Shown here: positions 18,238-25,722 of the stretch, in pieces
Position numbering within the stretch: position 1 is the stretch's first letter
How the letters are laid out: each line of letters begins with the position of its first letter
From: Porphyrobacter sp. TH134
Lineage (GTDB): Bacteria > Pseudomonadota > Alphaproteobacteria > Sphingomonadales > Sphingomonadaceae
Assembly (NCBI RefSeq): GCF_002855495.1
Contig: NZ_PKRO01000028.1
Location: 1-41,273 of the forward strand
Reading direction: 5' to 3'
DNA length: 41,273 bases
Program-made: the position numbers and the translations under genes
Notes under the pieces: model-generated
Told to the model about the DNA's origin: nothing
Seen by the model: only the letters and a program-made list of their open reading frames with translations
Databases searched by the model: none

Positions 18238-19527
18238 TTGCTCGAAGATGAAAGCGCTGCGTCAGGCGCGCAGGGGAAATTTGCGCTGGTGTCGATCCGT
18301 CTGCCGGTGGCGCTGACGTTTGCCGCGCTGGTGGGCGGTCTGCTTGCCGGGATTATCGGCGCGCTGGCAGGCGCCCCGGCTGCGGCGACCGATATTGCCG
18401 GCCTGATCGGCGGGCTGTGGCTGCGCGCGCTTCAAATGACGATCATCCCGCTGGTTGCCGCACTGCTGGTGCTGGGACTGGTGCAGATGATTCTGGCCGC
18501 CCGCGTCGGCGCGGTGGCGCGGCGGATGATTGCGCTGATGGTGGCGGTGCAACTGGCGGGCGGGGCTTTCACCTCGGTCGCCATGCCGCTGCTGCTGGAA
18601 GCGGTGCCGGTGCCGGCAGGGGCCGGTGCGTTTCTGGCGCAGACCCCGTCCGAGGTGGGCGAGGTGCCGCGGGTGCTGGATTTTCTCGCCTCGCTGGTCG
18701 CGCCCAATGTCGTTGCTGCCGCGGCTGAAACGGCGATGCTGCCGCTGACGCTGTTCTTCGTGATGTTCGCGGTCGCCATCACGCGCCTGCCGCAGGATCA
18801 GGGCGACCGGTTGCTCGGGTTTTTTCATGCCTTGGGCAATGCGATGCTGCTGATTATCGGCTGGGTGCTGGGCATCGCGCCGGTGGGCGTGTTTGCGCTG
18901 GCTTACGGCGTCGGCGTGCAAAGCGGAGGCGGGGCGTTTGCGGCGCTGGGGCATTATGTGCTGACAGTGACGATGATGGGCACTTTCATTCTGGTGCTCG
19001 CCTATGGGATTGCGGCGGGACTGGGGCGAACGGGTGTGATCGGCTTTGGCAAGGCCATGCTGCCCGCGCAGGCGGTGGCGCTGTCGACACAAAGCTCGCT
19101 CGCCAGCCTGCCGGCGATGCTGGATAGCGCCGGGCGGCTGGGGCTGCGGGCATCGACCGCAGAATTCGTGCTGCCGCTGGCGGTCGTGACCTTCCGCGCC
19201 ACCAGCGCCGCGATGAACCTCGCCGTGGTCTATTATATCGCTGCCTTGGCCGGGGTTGAGGTATCGCCCACTGTGGCGGTGGCGGGCATCCTGATCGCCA
19301 GCGTCATCAGCCTTTCCGCCGTCAGCCTGCCCGGATCGATCAGCTTTGTCGTCTCGATCGGCCCGATTGCGCTCGCGATGGGCGTGCCGGTGGAACCCCT
19401 GGCATTGCTGGTTGCGGTCGAGATGCTGCCCGATCTGATGCGCACCCTGGGCAATGTCACCATGAATGTCGCGGTCACCAGCGCGGTTGACCGCGCTGCG
19501 ACTTCGTCCGAGAGCGTCCAGGACTAA
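18238..19527 (+). CDS. DAACS-family dicarboxylate/amino acid:cation symporter-like protein
   Basis: A 429-residue membrane protein with the glutamate/aspartate transporter fold: many hydrophobic helices, the serine-rich hairpin STQSSLASLPAMLDS, and a last core helix with DLMRTLGNVTMN that keeps the Asp, Arg and Asn of the substrate site. The usual NMDGT sequence in helix 7 is replaced by TSAAMNLAV, so cation coupling or substrate may differ. TTG 18238 is chosen because AAGGA lies 8 bases upstream and no in-frame ATG occurs early. Divergent from glmM. The transported compound is unknown. Confidence 0.8.
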   Translation: MLEDESAASGAQGKFALVSIRLPVALTFAALVGGLLAGIIGALAGAPAAATDIAGLIGGLWLRALQMTIIPLVAALLVLGLVQMILAARVGAVARRMIALMVAVQLAGGAFTSVAMPLLLEAVPVPAGAGAFLAQTPSEVGEVPRVLDFLASLVAPNVVAAAAETAMLPLTLFFVMFAVAITRLPQDQGDRLLGFFHALGNAMLLIIGWVLGIAPVGVFALAYGVGVQSGGGAFAALGHYVLTVTMMGTFILVLAYGIAAGLGRTGVIGFGKAMLPAQAVALSTQSSLASLPAMLDSAGRLGLRASTAEFVLPLAVVTFRATSAAMNLAVVYYIAALAGVEVSPTVAVAGILIASVISLSAVSLPGSISFVVSIGPIALAMGVPVEPLALLVAVEMLPDLMRTLGNVTMNVAVTSAVDRAATSSESVQD

Positions 19528-19611
19528 GGGTGCCTTGAAGCTGCAACCCTTCGCCCACATCTGCGTTATCGCTACACACTGATTTTCACTTACGCCTTCT
19601 GGAGGATACCC

Positions 19612-20220
19612 ATGGCTTTCGCACTTTCCCCGCTTCCCTACGCCGACACCGCGCTTGAACCGGCGATCTCGGCTGAAACGCTGTCGTTCCATTACGGCAA
19701 GCATCACCAGACCTATCTCGACAAGATGAACGCCGCGATCGAAGGCACGCCCCACGCCGACAAGTCGCTGGAAGAAATCGTTGCCGCATCGCGCGGCAGC
19801 GACAAGGGCCTGTTCAACAACTCGGCCCAGACCTGGAACCACGCGTTCTACTGGAACTCGATGGCGGCCGAAACCACCGCGCCTTCGGATGAACTGGTCG
19901 CCGGGATCGAAGCCGCGTTTGGCTCGGTCGATGAACTGAAGCAGAAGCTCAAGGACCGCGGCGTCGGCCACTTTGCGTCGGGCTGGGTGTGGCTGGCCGA
20001 AAAGGATGGCAAGCTCAGCATCGAGGAAACCCACGATGCCGACACGCTGGCCGACAGCGATTTCAACCCGCTGCTGGTGCTCGACGTGTGGGAGCACGCC
20101 TATTACCTCGATCACCAGAACAAGCGCCCGGCCTATCTGGATGCCGTGGTCGAGAACAAGCTCAACTGGGCCTTCGCATCCGAAAACCTTGCGCGCGGGA
20201 CGGTGTGGACCTACGCGTAA
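19612..20220 (+). CDS. sodB: Superoxide dismutase, Fe type
   Basis: A 202-residue Fe/Mn superoxide dismutase dismutating superoxide in the cytoplasm. Metal ligands are H27, H77 (AQTWNHAFYWNSM), D158 and H162 (LDVWEHAYYLDH). The Gln at position 73 in the SAQTWNH stretch is typical of the iron form. No signal peptide. ATG 19612 follows a strong GGAGGA. A clear stem-loop terminator ends the gene. Confidence 0.96.
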   Translation: MAFALSPLPYADTALEPAISAETLSFHYGKHHQTYLDKMNAAIEGTPHADKSLEEIVAASRGSDKGLFNNSAQTWNHAFYWNSMAAETTAPSDELVAGIEAAFGSVDELKQKLKDRGVGHFASGWVWLAEKDGKLSIEETHDADTLADSDFNPLLVLDVWEHAYYLDHQNKRPAYLDAVVENKLNWAFASENLARGTVWTYA

Positions 20221-20254
20221 AGATTGGCGCCTGATTTTTTCGGGATCTGAATGA

Positions 20255-20291
20255 GAAAGGCCCGGGGCGGAGACGCTTCCGGGCCTTCTTC
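20255..20291 (+). terminator. Intrinsic terminator of sodB
   Basis: AAGGCCCGG (20257-20265) pairs perfectly with CCGGGCCTT (20279-20287), followed by CTTC. It lies 35 bp behind the sodB stop codon. Confidence 0.75.
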
Positions 20292-20298
20292 AATCATA

Positions 20299-20404
20299 CG
20301 TCACCCCGGCGAAAGCTGGGGCCTAGGGCATCATCGTCCGGTGCTCGCCGCTCTGGGTCCCAGCGTTCAACCTTCGGTTGTGCTTCGCAACCGCTGGGAT
20401 GACG
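20299..20404. repeat. Sphingomonad-type palindromic intergenic repeat
   Basis: A roughly 106-bp element bounded by CGTCA and TGACG. The left part folds CCCCGGC-GAAA-GCTGGGG. The right part pairs TCCCAGCG (20358-20365) with CGCTGGGA (20392-20399) around inner CAACC/GGTTG hairpins. The pattern of CGTCACCCC-GAAAG at one end and CTGGGATGACG at the other is a widespread alphaproteobacterial intergenic repeat type. It sits between the sodB terminator and the ecfG stop and may also terminate the latter. Confidence 0.6.
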
Positions 20405-20414
20405 ACTGCGAGAA

Positions 20415-21038
20415 TCAACCCCGCGAACTGACCCCATTGCCCGCCGCGACCGTATCCAGCTCTTCCAGAATCGCGCGGTGGGCGATGTCATCATCGGTGG
20501 AGCGGCGCGGGATATTGCCATTGGCCAGCATTTCGCTGAGCGCGGCGCGGGCGCGGCCCACGCGGCTCTTGATCGTGCCGACCGCACAGCCGCAGATCGC
20601 AGCAGCTTCCTCGTAGGAAAACCCGCCTGCGCCGACCAGCAGCAGCGCCTCGCGCCGTTCGGCCGGTAGGGTCAGCAACGCGCGGTGCAGATCGCTGAGG
20701 TGGATTGGCTCCTCCTGCCCGGCCGGCGCGGTCAGGATACGCTCGGCCACGCCCTCGTCATACTCGCCGCGAAAGCGATTGCGGCGCATGTCGGTGAGGT
20801 AGGCGTTGCGCAGGATCACGAAGGTCCAGGCGCGCATCGAGGTGCCCGGTTCGAACCGGTCCTGCGCGGCCCAGGCCTTCAGCATCGTTTCCTGCACGAG
20901 ATCATCAGCCAGATCGGGCCGGCCGCACAAGCCGCGGGCAAAGGCGCGCAAGTGCGGCACCACTCCTGTCAACTCGCGCTTGAAGCTTGCCTTGTCGATA
21001 GGCGAAAGACTGCCTCCGGGGCTGCCCGTATCGCTCAC
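20415..21038 (-). CDS. ecfG: General stress response ECF sigma factor EcfG
   Basis: A 207-residue ECF sigma factor. Region 2 contains DLADDLVQETMLKAWAAQDRFEPGTSMRAWTFVILRNAYLTDMRR. Region 4 contains LTLPAERREALLLVGAGGFSYEEAAAICGCAVGTIKSRVGRAR. This is the EcfG (sigma-15) type that directs the alphaproteobacterial general stress response, with promoters of the form GGAAC-N16/17-CGTT. NepR sequesters it and phosphorylated PhyR frees it. The GTG start overlaps the nepR stop (GTGA), coupling sigma factor to its anti-sigma. The locus identity with nepR and phyR makes the call firm. Confidence 0.95.
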   Translation of the reverse strand: MSDTGSPGGSLSPIDKASFKRELTGVVPHLRAFARGLCGRPDLADDLVQETMLKAWAAQDRFEPGTSMRAWTFVILRNAYLTDMRRNRFRGEYDEGVAERILTAPAGQEEPIHLSDLHRALLTLPAERREALLLVGAGGFSYEEAAAICGCAVGTIKSRVGRARAALSEMLANGNIPRRSTDDDIAHRAILEELDTVAAGNGVSSRG

Positions 21039-21286
21039 GCCGGGTTGCCCCTGCCATCCGGGGCCGGCCGGCCTTGGCCTTGGCCATTATCATTGCTGCC
21101 GGGCGAGGGGCCGCCGCCATCCATCTCGTCAAGCCGATCAAGCAGGTCTTTGAAATTGTCGGGCAGGGCTTCTTCGACAACCGAATCATACAGCTGCTTG
21201 AGCCCGTCGGCCCATTCTGGCGGCCGGCGCTGGGCGCCATCGCCGCCTCCGCCGTTGCTGCCACTGCGTTGGTGATTGGATGCCAT
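21035..21286 (-). CDS. nepR: Anti-sigma factor NepR
   Basis: An 83-residue protein with the NepR core PPEWADGLKQLYDSVVEEALPDNFKDLLDRLDEMD at about residues 25-60. That core is the two-helix stretch that clamps EcfG and is bound by the sigma-like domain of PhyR. Low-complexity Gly/Asn/Pro tails flank it. ATG 21286 gives the usual length; a longer frame upstream has no similarity. The ribosome site (AGGGA) is unusually far, about 13 bases. It is co-transcribed with ecfG from the EcfG promoter at 21412-21436, leaving a leader of about 120 bases. Confidence 0.9.
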   Translation of the reverse strand: MASNHQRSGSNGGGGDGAQRRPPEWADGLKQLYDSVVEEALPDNFKDLLDRLDEMDGGGPSPGSNDNGQGQGRPAPDGRGNPA

Positions 21287-21409
21287 GATACTAAAATTTG
21301 TCCCTGATCCCGTCGTCCCGGCCTCACCATGAGACCATTTGTGCCGCCCTGCGGGCTGACCATAACACTGCGACCGATGCGTTGGCGCTGACCGAGTTTG
21401 GACGATTCG

Positions 21410-21436
21410 GGAACGATGCGCTACCAGTTTGGTTCC
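21410..21436. promoter_or_regulatory. Face-to-face EcfG promoters for nepR-ecfG and the sensor kinase
   Basis: On the minus strand GGAAC (21432-21436) is followed after exactly 16 bases by CGTT (21412-21415), a perfect EcfG promoter pointing at nepR. On the plus strand GGAAC (21410-21414) is followed after 16 bases by GGTT (21431-21434), one mismatch, pointing at the kinase. The -35 of each overlaps the -10 of the other. Confidence 0.8.
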
Positions 21437-21483
21437 GGCTGCGACCCGGGCCTCATGCTTTGTGCCGCGGCCCGGAGAGGATT

Positions 21484-23241
21484 TTGACAATCGACCCGCT
21501 CGTTATCACCCCTGATACCGATCCGCCCCGGCTTGATGGGCGTGGCCCTGCACAGCCGCCGCCGACCTCATCGGGGCGGGCACGGCGCTGGCTGGTGCTG
21601 TATCCGCGCGCGATTCCGCTGGTCATCTTTCTGGCACTGGCCGCGATCACCGCGCTCAGCGTGTTTGCCATCGAAAGCAATGCCCGCGACCGCGAGCGTG
21701 CGCAGATGCGCGAATACGCGCAAGGCGTTGCCGCCGCACTGGACCGCAGCGGCAGCGGCTTTACTTCGTACCTGCGCGCGGGTGCGGCCCTGTTCGCCAG
21801 CGTCGAGCAGGTCAGCCCTGAAACCTTCGACAGTTTCGTGCGCGCGCTCAAGCTCAATACCGAATATTCCGGCGCCGAAGGCATCGGCTGGATCCCGGTC
21901 TTGGAAGCACGCGATCTGCCCGCGTTTCTGGCGCAGACCCGCGCCGGTCAGCCTGCTTTTCCCGATATCTTCCCCGCGCCCGCCAGCAGCACCGGGCGGG
22001 TTGCGCCCGTGGCGATGTTTGCCCCTGTCACCCCGCTCAACCGCCGGGCTTTGGGCTATGACATGTATTCCGACCCGGCCCGCGCCGCCGCCATGGCCGA
22101 GGCGGAACTGACCCTGCGCCCGGCTGCATCGGGCCGGATTTTCTTGATGCAGGAAACCAGCGCCACCGCGCCCGCCTTTGCCATCTACATGCCGGTCTTC
22201 CGGATGGGGCAGCCGGGCGAGAGGCGGCTGGCCGGGTTTGTCTACACCCCGTTTCGCGCACGCGAATTTCTTGATGCGGCCATCGACCGGCAGGGTCAGG
22301 GCCGGTTCGGCGTAAGGCTGTATGATGGCGAGGTCAGCACGGGGCATCTGCTGGTGGCCCATTCGATCAGCGATGCGGCCAAGGATACGGTCGAACAGGA
22401 AGTCACCATCGCCGATCGCCAGCTGATGCTGGTGATCGAAAGCGGCAATGTGCAGGTGCTTTCTCCCCTCTCGATGGTGACGCTGACCTTCGGCCTCGCG
22501 CTGGCGAGCCTGCTGATGCTGCTGGCCCGGCTGCTGACCCAGCAGGCGTTCGAGGATCAGGCGCGGCTGGCGTTCTTTGAAGAACAGCACTCGATCCGCA
22601 ATTCCCTGACCCGCGAATTGAACCACCGGGTCAAGAATACGCTGGCGAACGTGCTGTCGATCCTGTCGCTGACCCGCCGCCGCGCGAGCGGACTGGATGA
22701 CTTTGCCGATAGTCTGGAAGGCCGTATCCGGGCGCTGTCGGCGACGCATGATCTGCTGACGGTCACGGATTGGGGTACCACCCCGATCCGCGCTGTGATC
22801 GAGGCTGAATTGCAGCATTTCCGCAGCGCGCTGGACGATACGATCCTGCTTGATGGGCCCGAACTGGAACTGGCCCCCAATGATGCGCTGTCCTTCGGTC
22901 TGGCGGTACACGAGCTGGCGACCAATGCGGCGAAATACGGCGCGCTGAGTGTGCCGGGCGGGCAGGTCACGATCCGTTGGCAGCGCGGGGAAGAACACGG
23001 CGCAGAGGCTGCCTGGGCCGAGGTCGAATGGCAGGAAACAGGCGGGCCGCCGGTCGCCAGCCAACGCCGCCGCGGGTTCGGCACTGAACTGATCGAGCGG
23101 GTGGTCGCGCATGAACTGCGCCAGCCGGTTACGCTCGACTTTGCACCCTCGGGCGTGCGCTGCGTGCTGCGCGTTCCGGTGCGCCGCCCGGCAGATTTCA
23201 GGATTCGCGAAAAGGAAGCCGATCGGCGGGGCAAAGTGTAG
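21484..23241 (+). CDS. CHASE-domain HWE-family sensor histidine kinase (probable stress-response kinase)
   Basis: A 585-residue membrane kinase. Helix 1 is at about 41-63, a periplasmic CHASE sensor domain at about 75-290 (SPETFDSFVRALKLN..., MYSDPARAAAMAEA), and helix 2 at about 328-350. The phosphoacceptor H381 lies in RELNHRVKNTLANVLSIL. The N-box is HELATNAAKYGALS, and the WQETGGP segment fits the HWE type. TTG 21484 is chosen because GGAGAGGA lies directly upstream and no ATG is in frame. HWE kinases such as PhyK phosphorylate PhyR; its place between nepR and phyR and its EcfG promoter support that role. The signal sensed is unknown. Confidence 0.88.
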   Translation: MTIDPLVITPDTDPPRLDGRGPAQPPPTSSGRARRWLVLYPRAIPLVIFLALAAITALSVFAIESNARDRERAQMREYAQGVAAALDRSGSGFTSYLRAGAALFASVEQVSPETFDSFVRALKLNTEYSGAEGIGWIPVLEARDLPAFLAQTRAGQPAFPDIFPAPASSTGRVAPVAMFAPVTPLNRRALGYDMYSDPARAAAMAEAELTLRPAASGRIFLMQETSATAPAFAIYMPVFRMGQPGERRLAGFVYTPFRAREFLDAAIDRQGQGRFGVRLYDGEVSTGHLLVAHSISDAAKDTVEQEVTIADRQLMLVIESGNVQVLSPLSMVTLTFGLALASLLMLLARLLTQQAFEDQARLAFFEEQHSIRNSLTRELNHRVKNTLANVLSILSLTRRRASGLDDFADSLEGRIRALSATHDLLTVTDWGTTPIRAVIEAELQHFRSALDDTILLDGPELELAPNDALSFGLAVHELATNAAKYGALSVPGGQVTIRWQRGEEHGAEAAWAEVEWQETGGPPVASQRRRGFGTELIERVVAHELRQPVTLDFAPSGVRCVLRVPVRRPADFRIREKEADRRGKV

Positions 23242-23250
23242 GCTAAAGCG

Positions 23251-24039
23251 TCACAATGGCTTGGTCGAACCGAAGAACAGGGCCTGACTGATCGCAGCGC
23301 GCACCGTGGCTTCCTGGAAAGGCTTGGTCACCAGATAGGTCGGCTCGGGCTTGTCGCCGGTCAGCAGGCGTTCGGGGTAGGCGGTGATGAAGATCACCGG
23401 CATCGTGCCCACGCTGAGGATATCATCGACCGCATCCAGTCCCGATGATCCGTCGGCCAGCTGGATATCGGCCAGCACCAGTCCGGGCATCGCTTCGGCA
23501 GCCGCCGCGCGGGCCTGCGTGCGCGTGGCTGCGGTGCCGCTGACCGTATGGCCAAGGCTGATGACGAGGTCTTCCAATTGCATCGCGATCAGCGGTTCAT
23601 CTTCGATGATGAGCACGGATGTGGCCTGTTCGCGCTCGATCTCGGCGATGGCGCTGGCCACCATCTGGCTGATGTCCTCAGGCGTGCGGTCAAGGATCGC
23701 GGCGGTCTCGGCAACCGTGAAATCTTCCAAGGTGGTCAGCAGCAAGGCCTGGCGTGCGGGCGGAGTGATGGTGCCCAGCCGTGCCTGTGCGCCGATTTCG
23801 TGTTCGCTGGTTGCAGTGCCGGTGGCAGCGGCGCCGGACACGCTGCCCCAGACCTTGCTGAACGCTCGGTACAGCGGCACCCGACCGCCTGCCAGACTGG
23901 CCTTCAGCGTATCGTCGGCCAGCACCGCTTCAAGCATCTCGCGCACAAACGCATCGCCGCTCACCTGCGATCCCGTCAGCGCGCGGGCATAGCGGCGCAG
24001 GAACGGCAGATTGGCCGCGATCTGGCTTCCGAGAGACAT
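23251..24039 (-). CDS. phyR: General stress response regulator PhyR
   Basis: A 262-residue two-domain protein. Residues 1-137 mimic EcfG regions 2 and 4 (TLEDFTVAETAAILDRTPEDISQMV). Residues 141-262 form a receiver with acidic patch ED(E), phosphorylated D191 in VLADIQLADG, T219 and K239, and the FITAY sequence of FATGUY receivers. Phosphorylation exposes the sigma-like domain, which pulls NepR off EcfG. ATG 24039 has AAAGG in front; a longer frame upstream is not similar. It converges on the kinase gene, with 9 bp between the stops. Confidence 0.95.
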   Translation of the reverse strand: MSLGSQIAANLPFLRRYARALTGSQVSGDAFVREMLEAVLADDTLKASLAGGRVPLYRAFSKVWGSVSGAAATGTATSEHEIGAQARLGTITPPARQALLLTTLEDFTVAETAAILDRTPEDISQMVASAIAEIEREQATSVLIIEDEPLIAMQLEDLVISLGHTVSGTAATRTQARAAAAEAMPGLVLADIQLADGSSGLDAVDDILSVGTMPVIFITAYPERLLTGDKPEPTYLVTKPFQEATVRAAISQALFFGSTKPL

Positions 24040-24079
24040 GAGGTACCTTTCGCTGGAGTCCAAGGGGATGTGATAGCGC

Positions 24080-24105
24080 AATCCCTGCGGCGCGATAGCG
24101 GTTCC
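24080..24105 (-). promoter_or_regulatory. Weak candidate EcfG promoter for phyR
   Basis: On the minus strand GGAAC (24101-24105) is followed after 17 bases by GATT (24080-24083). The -35 is exact; the -10 differs from CGTT at two bases. Autoregulation of phyR is common, but this site is only tentative. Confidence 0.35.
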
Positions 24106-24197
24106 CGGCCGCGCCGTCGCAATTATCCGGCAAGCCGCTGGTTTCAGGCAGGTTCCGACCAAATTGACGTTACGGCAAAAAAATTTTGCGAGCGCCG

Positions 24198-24222
24198 GGA
24201 ACCGCCGTCGGGGCCGATCATT
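24198..24222 (+). promoter_or_regulatory. Candidate EcfG promoter of the small RNA
   Basis: GGAAC (24198-24202), 16 bases, then CATT (24219-24222): one mismatch to GGAAC-N16-CGTT. No protein gene lies downstream on this strand before a strong terminator ending at 24316. Confidence 0.6.
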
Positions 24223-24228
24223 ATCACC

Positions 24229-24316
24229 TTGTCACCGCCGAGACCCCCCTCCCGTCCAAGCGGCTGGTGATACGATCCCGAAAGGCCTCCGTTGTTCTGC
24301 AACGGAGGCCTTTTTT
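24229..24316 (+). ncRNA. Candidate stress-induced small RNA with GsrN-like architecture
   Basis: This is a protein-free 339-bp gap (24040-24378). Predicted from the promoter at 24198, the transcript begins near 24229. Stem one pairs TCACCGCCG (24232-24240) with CGGCTGGTGA (24261-24270) with a single bulged T. It exposes a 20-base loop (24241-24260) containing CCCCCCTCCCG, an anti-ribosome-site sequence. A perfect terminator follows. Caulobacter GsrN is a sigma-T (EcfG) dependent RNA that uses a C-rich exposed loop to pair with target leaders such as katG; this candidate has the same layout. Homology cannot be proven by eye. Confidence 0.6.
24281..24316 (+). terminator. Strong intrinsic terminator
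   Basis: A 14-bp perfect stem (24281-24294 with 24300-24313) with loop TTCTG runs into a stretch of six T (24311-24316) on the plus strand. On the minus strand only TTT follows the stem, so it serves plus-strand transcription. Confidence 0.85.
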
Positions 24317-24378
24317 GGTTGGTCGTGTTGGCGCACGACGCAGACCGCCCGCCCTGCGGTTCGCGCCAGCGAACCTGT

Positions 24379-25554
24379 TCAACCAAGCATCCGCTCGTAA
24401 ATCACATATTCGCGGTTGATCTTGCTCTGGATCGTATCGGCGATGGCGTTCATCCCCTGATTATCATCCAGCACCCAGCCCAGCTCGCCGCGGGTTGACT
24501 GGAACTTGAGGTTGGCTTGCTGGCGGATCGTCTCGATCATCATGAAGGCCAGCTGGCTTGCCATACGGGTGTTGTGCAGTTCTTTCAGCACGCCCATCAA
24601 TGGCACGCGCATCCCGGCGCCTTTGGGATGCCGCAGCCAGCGCAGCATGGTGAGCCAGCCGAACGGGAACAGTTTGCCCTTGATCTTGGCCAGCGCGTCG
24701 TTGACATCGGGGAAGGTCAGCATGAACGCAACAGGGCGTCCGTCGACCTCGGCGATCATGTTGAGTTCTTCATGGATGATCGGCCGCAGCTTCTTGCCTG
24801 CATAGGCGACTTCGGCCGGGCTGAAGGGGACAAACCCCCAATTGTCCGACCATGCATCATTGAGGATCGCGAGGATGGTGGCCACTTCCTCGTCCCAGCG
24901 ATCCTTGCGCACGCGCCGCACGTTGATCCGGGCGTTCTTGTGCCCTGATTGCACGATCCGCTGGATCAGCGGGGAAAACGGGCGGGTGATATCAAGATCA
25001 TAGGTGTAGAGCGACTTGGCACGGGTGTAGCCTGCACTTTCAATCCAGCCGGCATAATGCGCGGGATGATGGCCCATCATGATCATCGGCGGGTGATCCT
25101 GCCCGCGCACCAGCAGCCCGGGTTCCTCCCAGATCGATAGCGAGATCGGGCCAAGCACGCGCTTCATCCCTTCGCCCGCCAGCCATGCCTCGGCGCTGGA
25201 AAGCAGCGCGCGGGCGACGTCTTCATCCTCGGCATCGAAATAGCCGAAGAACCCGGTGCCGGGGCCAAAGCCCTGAGCGGCGGGCATGGCAAGGGCGAGT
25301 TCATCAATATGGGCCGAAATCCGTCCGACCGGCTTGCCCGCGCGCTGGGCGATGAACAGCTGCACGCGGGCGTGGCCGAAAAATGGGTTCTTGTCCGGAT
25401 CGACCAGTTCCAGCTGTTCGCCGCGGATTTGCGGAACAAAATGCGGCAAGCGGTCCGAAAACGCGCGCCCGCAATCGACAAAGGCGGCCCGACCGCGCTT
25501 GTCGTTGACTGGTTCGATCTCTATCTCAACCGCGTTGGCCGTCACATCCGTCAC
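24379..25554 (-). CDS. GNAT-like N-acetyltransferase-superfamily protein of unknown substrate
   Basis: A 391-residue protein of a conserved alphaproteobacterial family, sometimes labelled N-acetyltransferase or 'dATP pyrophosphohydrolase'. A GNAT-like fold is suggested by VGRISAHIDE, GFFGYFDAEDEDVARALLSSAEAWL, LGPISLSIWEEPGLLV and the later MIAEVDGRPVAFMLTFPDV. GTG 25554 is preferred to an earlier codon, with GAGGATG 9 bases upstream. Residues past about 300 contain NTRMASQLAFMMIETIRQQANLKF and a C-terminal INREYVIYERML. No function is known. Divergent from the fatty acid desaturase gene, with 168 bp between them. Confidence 0.65.
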   Translation of the reverse strand: MTDVTANAVEIEIEPVNDKRGRAAFVDCGRAFSDRLPHFVPQIRGEQLELVDPDKNPFFGHARVQLFIAQRAGKPVGRISAHIDELALAMPAAQGFGPGTGFFGYFDAEDEDVARALLSSAEAWLAGEGMKRVLGPISLSIWEEPGLLVRGQDHPPMIMMGHHPAHYAGWIESAGYTRAKSLYTYDLDITRPFSPLIQRIVQSGHKNARINVRRVRKDRWDEEVATILAILNDAWSDNWGFVPFSPAEVAYAGKKLRPIIHEELNMIAEVDGRPVAFMLTFPDVNDALAKIKGKLFPFGWLTMLRWLRHPKGAGMRVPLMGVLKELHNTRMASQLAFMMIETIRQQANLKFQSTRGELGWVLDDNQGMNAIADTIQSKINREYVIYERMLG

Positions 25555-25722
25555 GCACCCATCCTCGTATTTGCTTGTGATCAAGGTGTCTGTGTCGCGC
25601 AGACGCCGTTCACGCAAGGCTATCGATTACACTCACCAACATCCCGCGTTTGGCTCAGACCCTGTTTTCGGGTAGAGCGTGCCGCCGGAATAGGCCGAAA
25701 ACGACCCAGAAATGATCCAGAA

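Noticed and set aside
18262..20115. 617-codon open frame antisense to the symporter and sodB
   Set aside because: Spans two real genes with clear motifs; low-complexity Arg/His/Gln-rich product. Shadow of codon bias.
21568..23112. 514-codon open frame antisense to the sensor kinase
   Set aside because: The plus strand has the CHASE, H-box and N-box; the antisense product has no domain.
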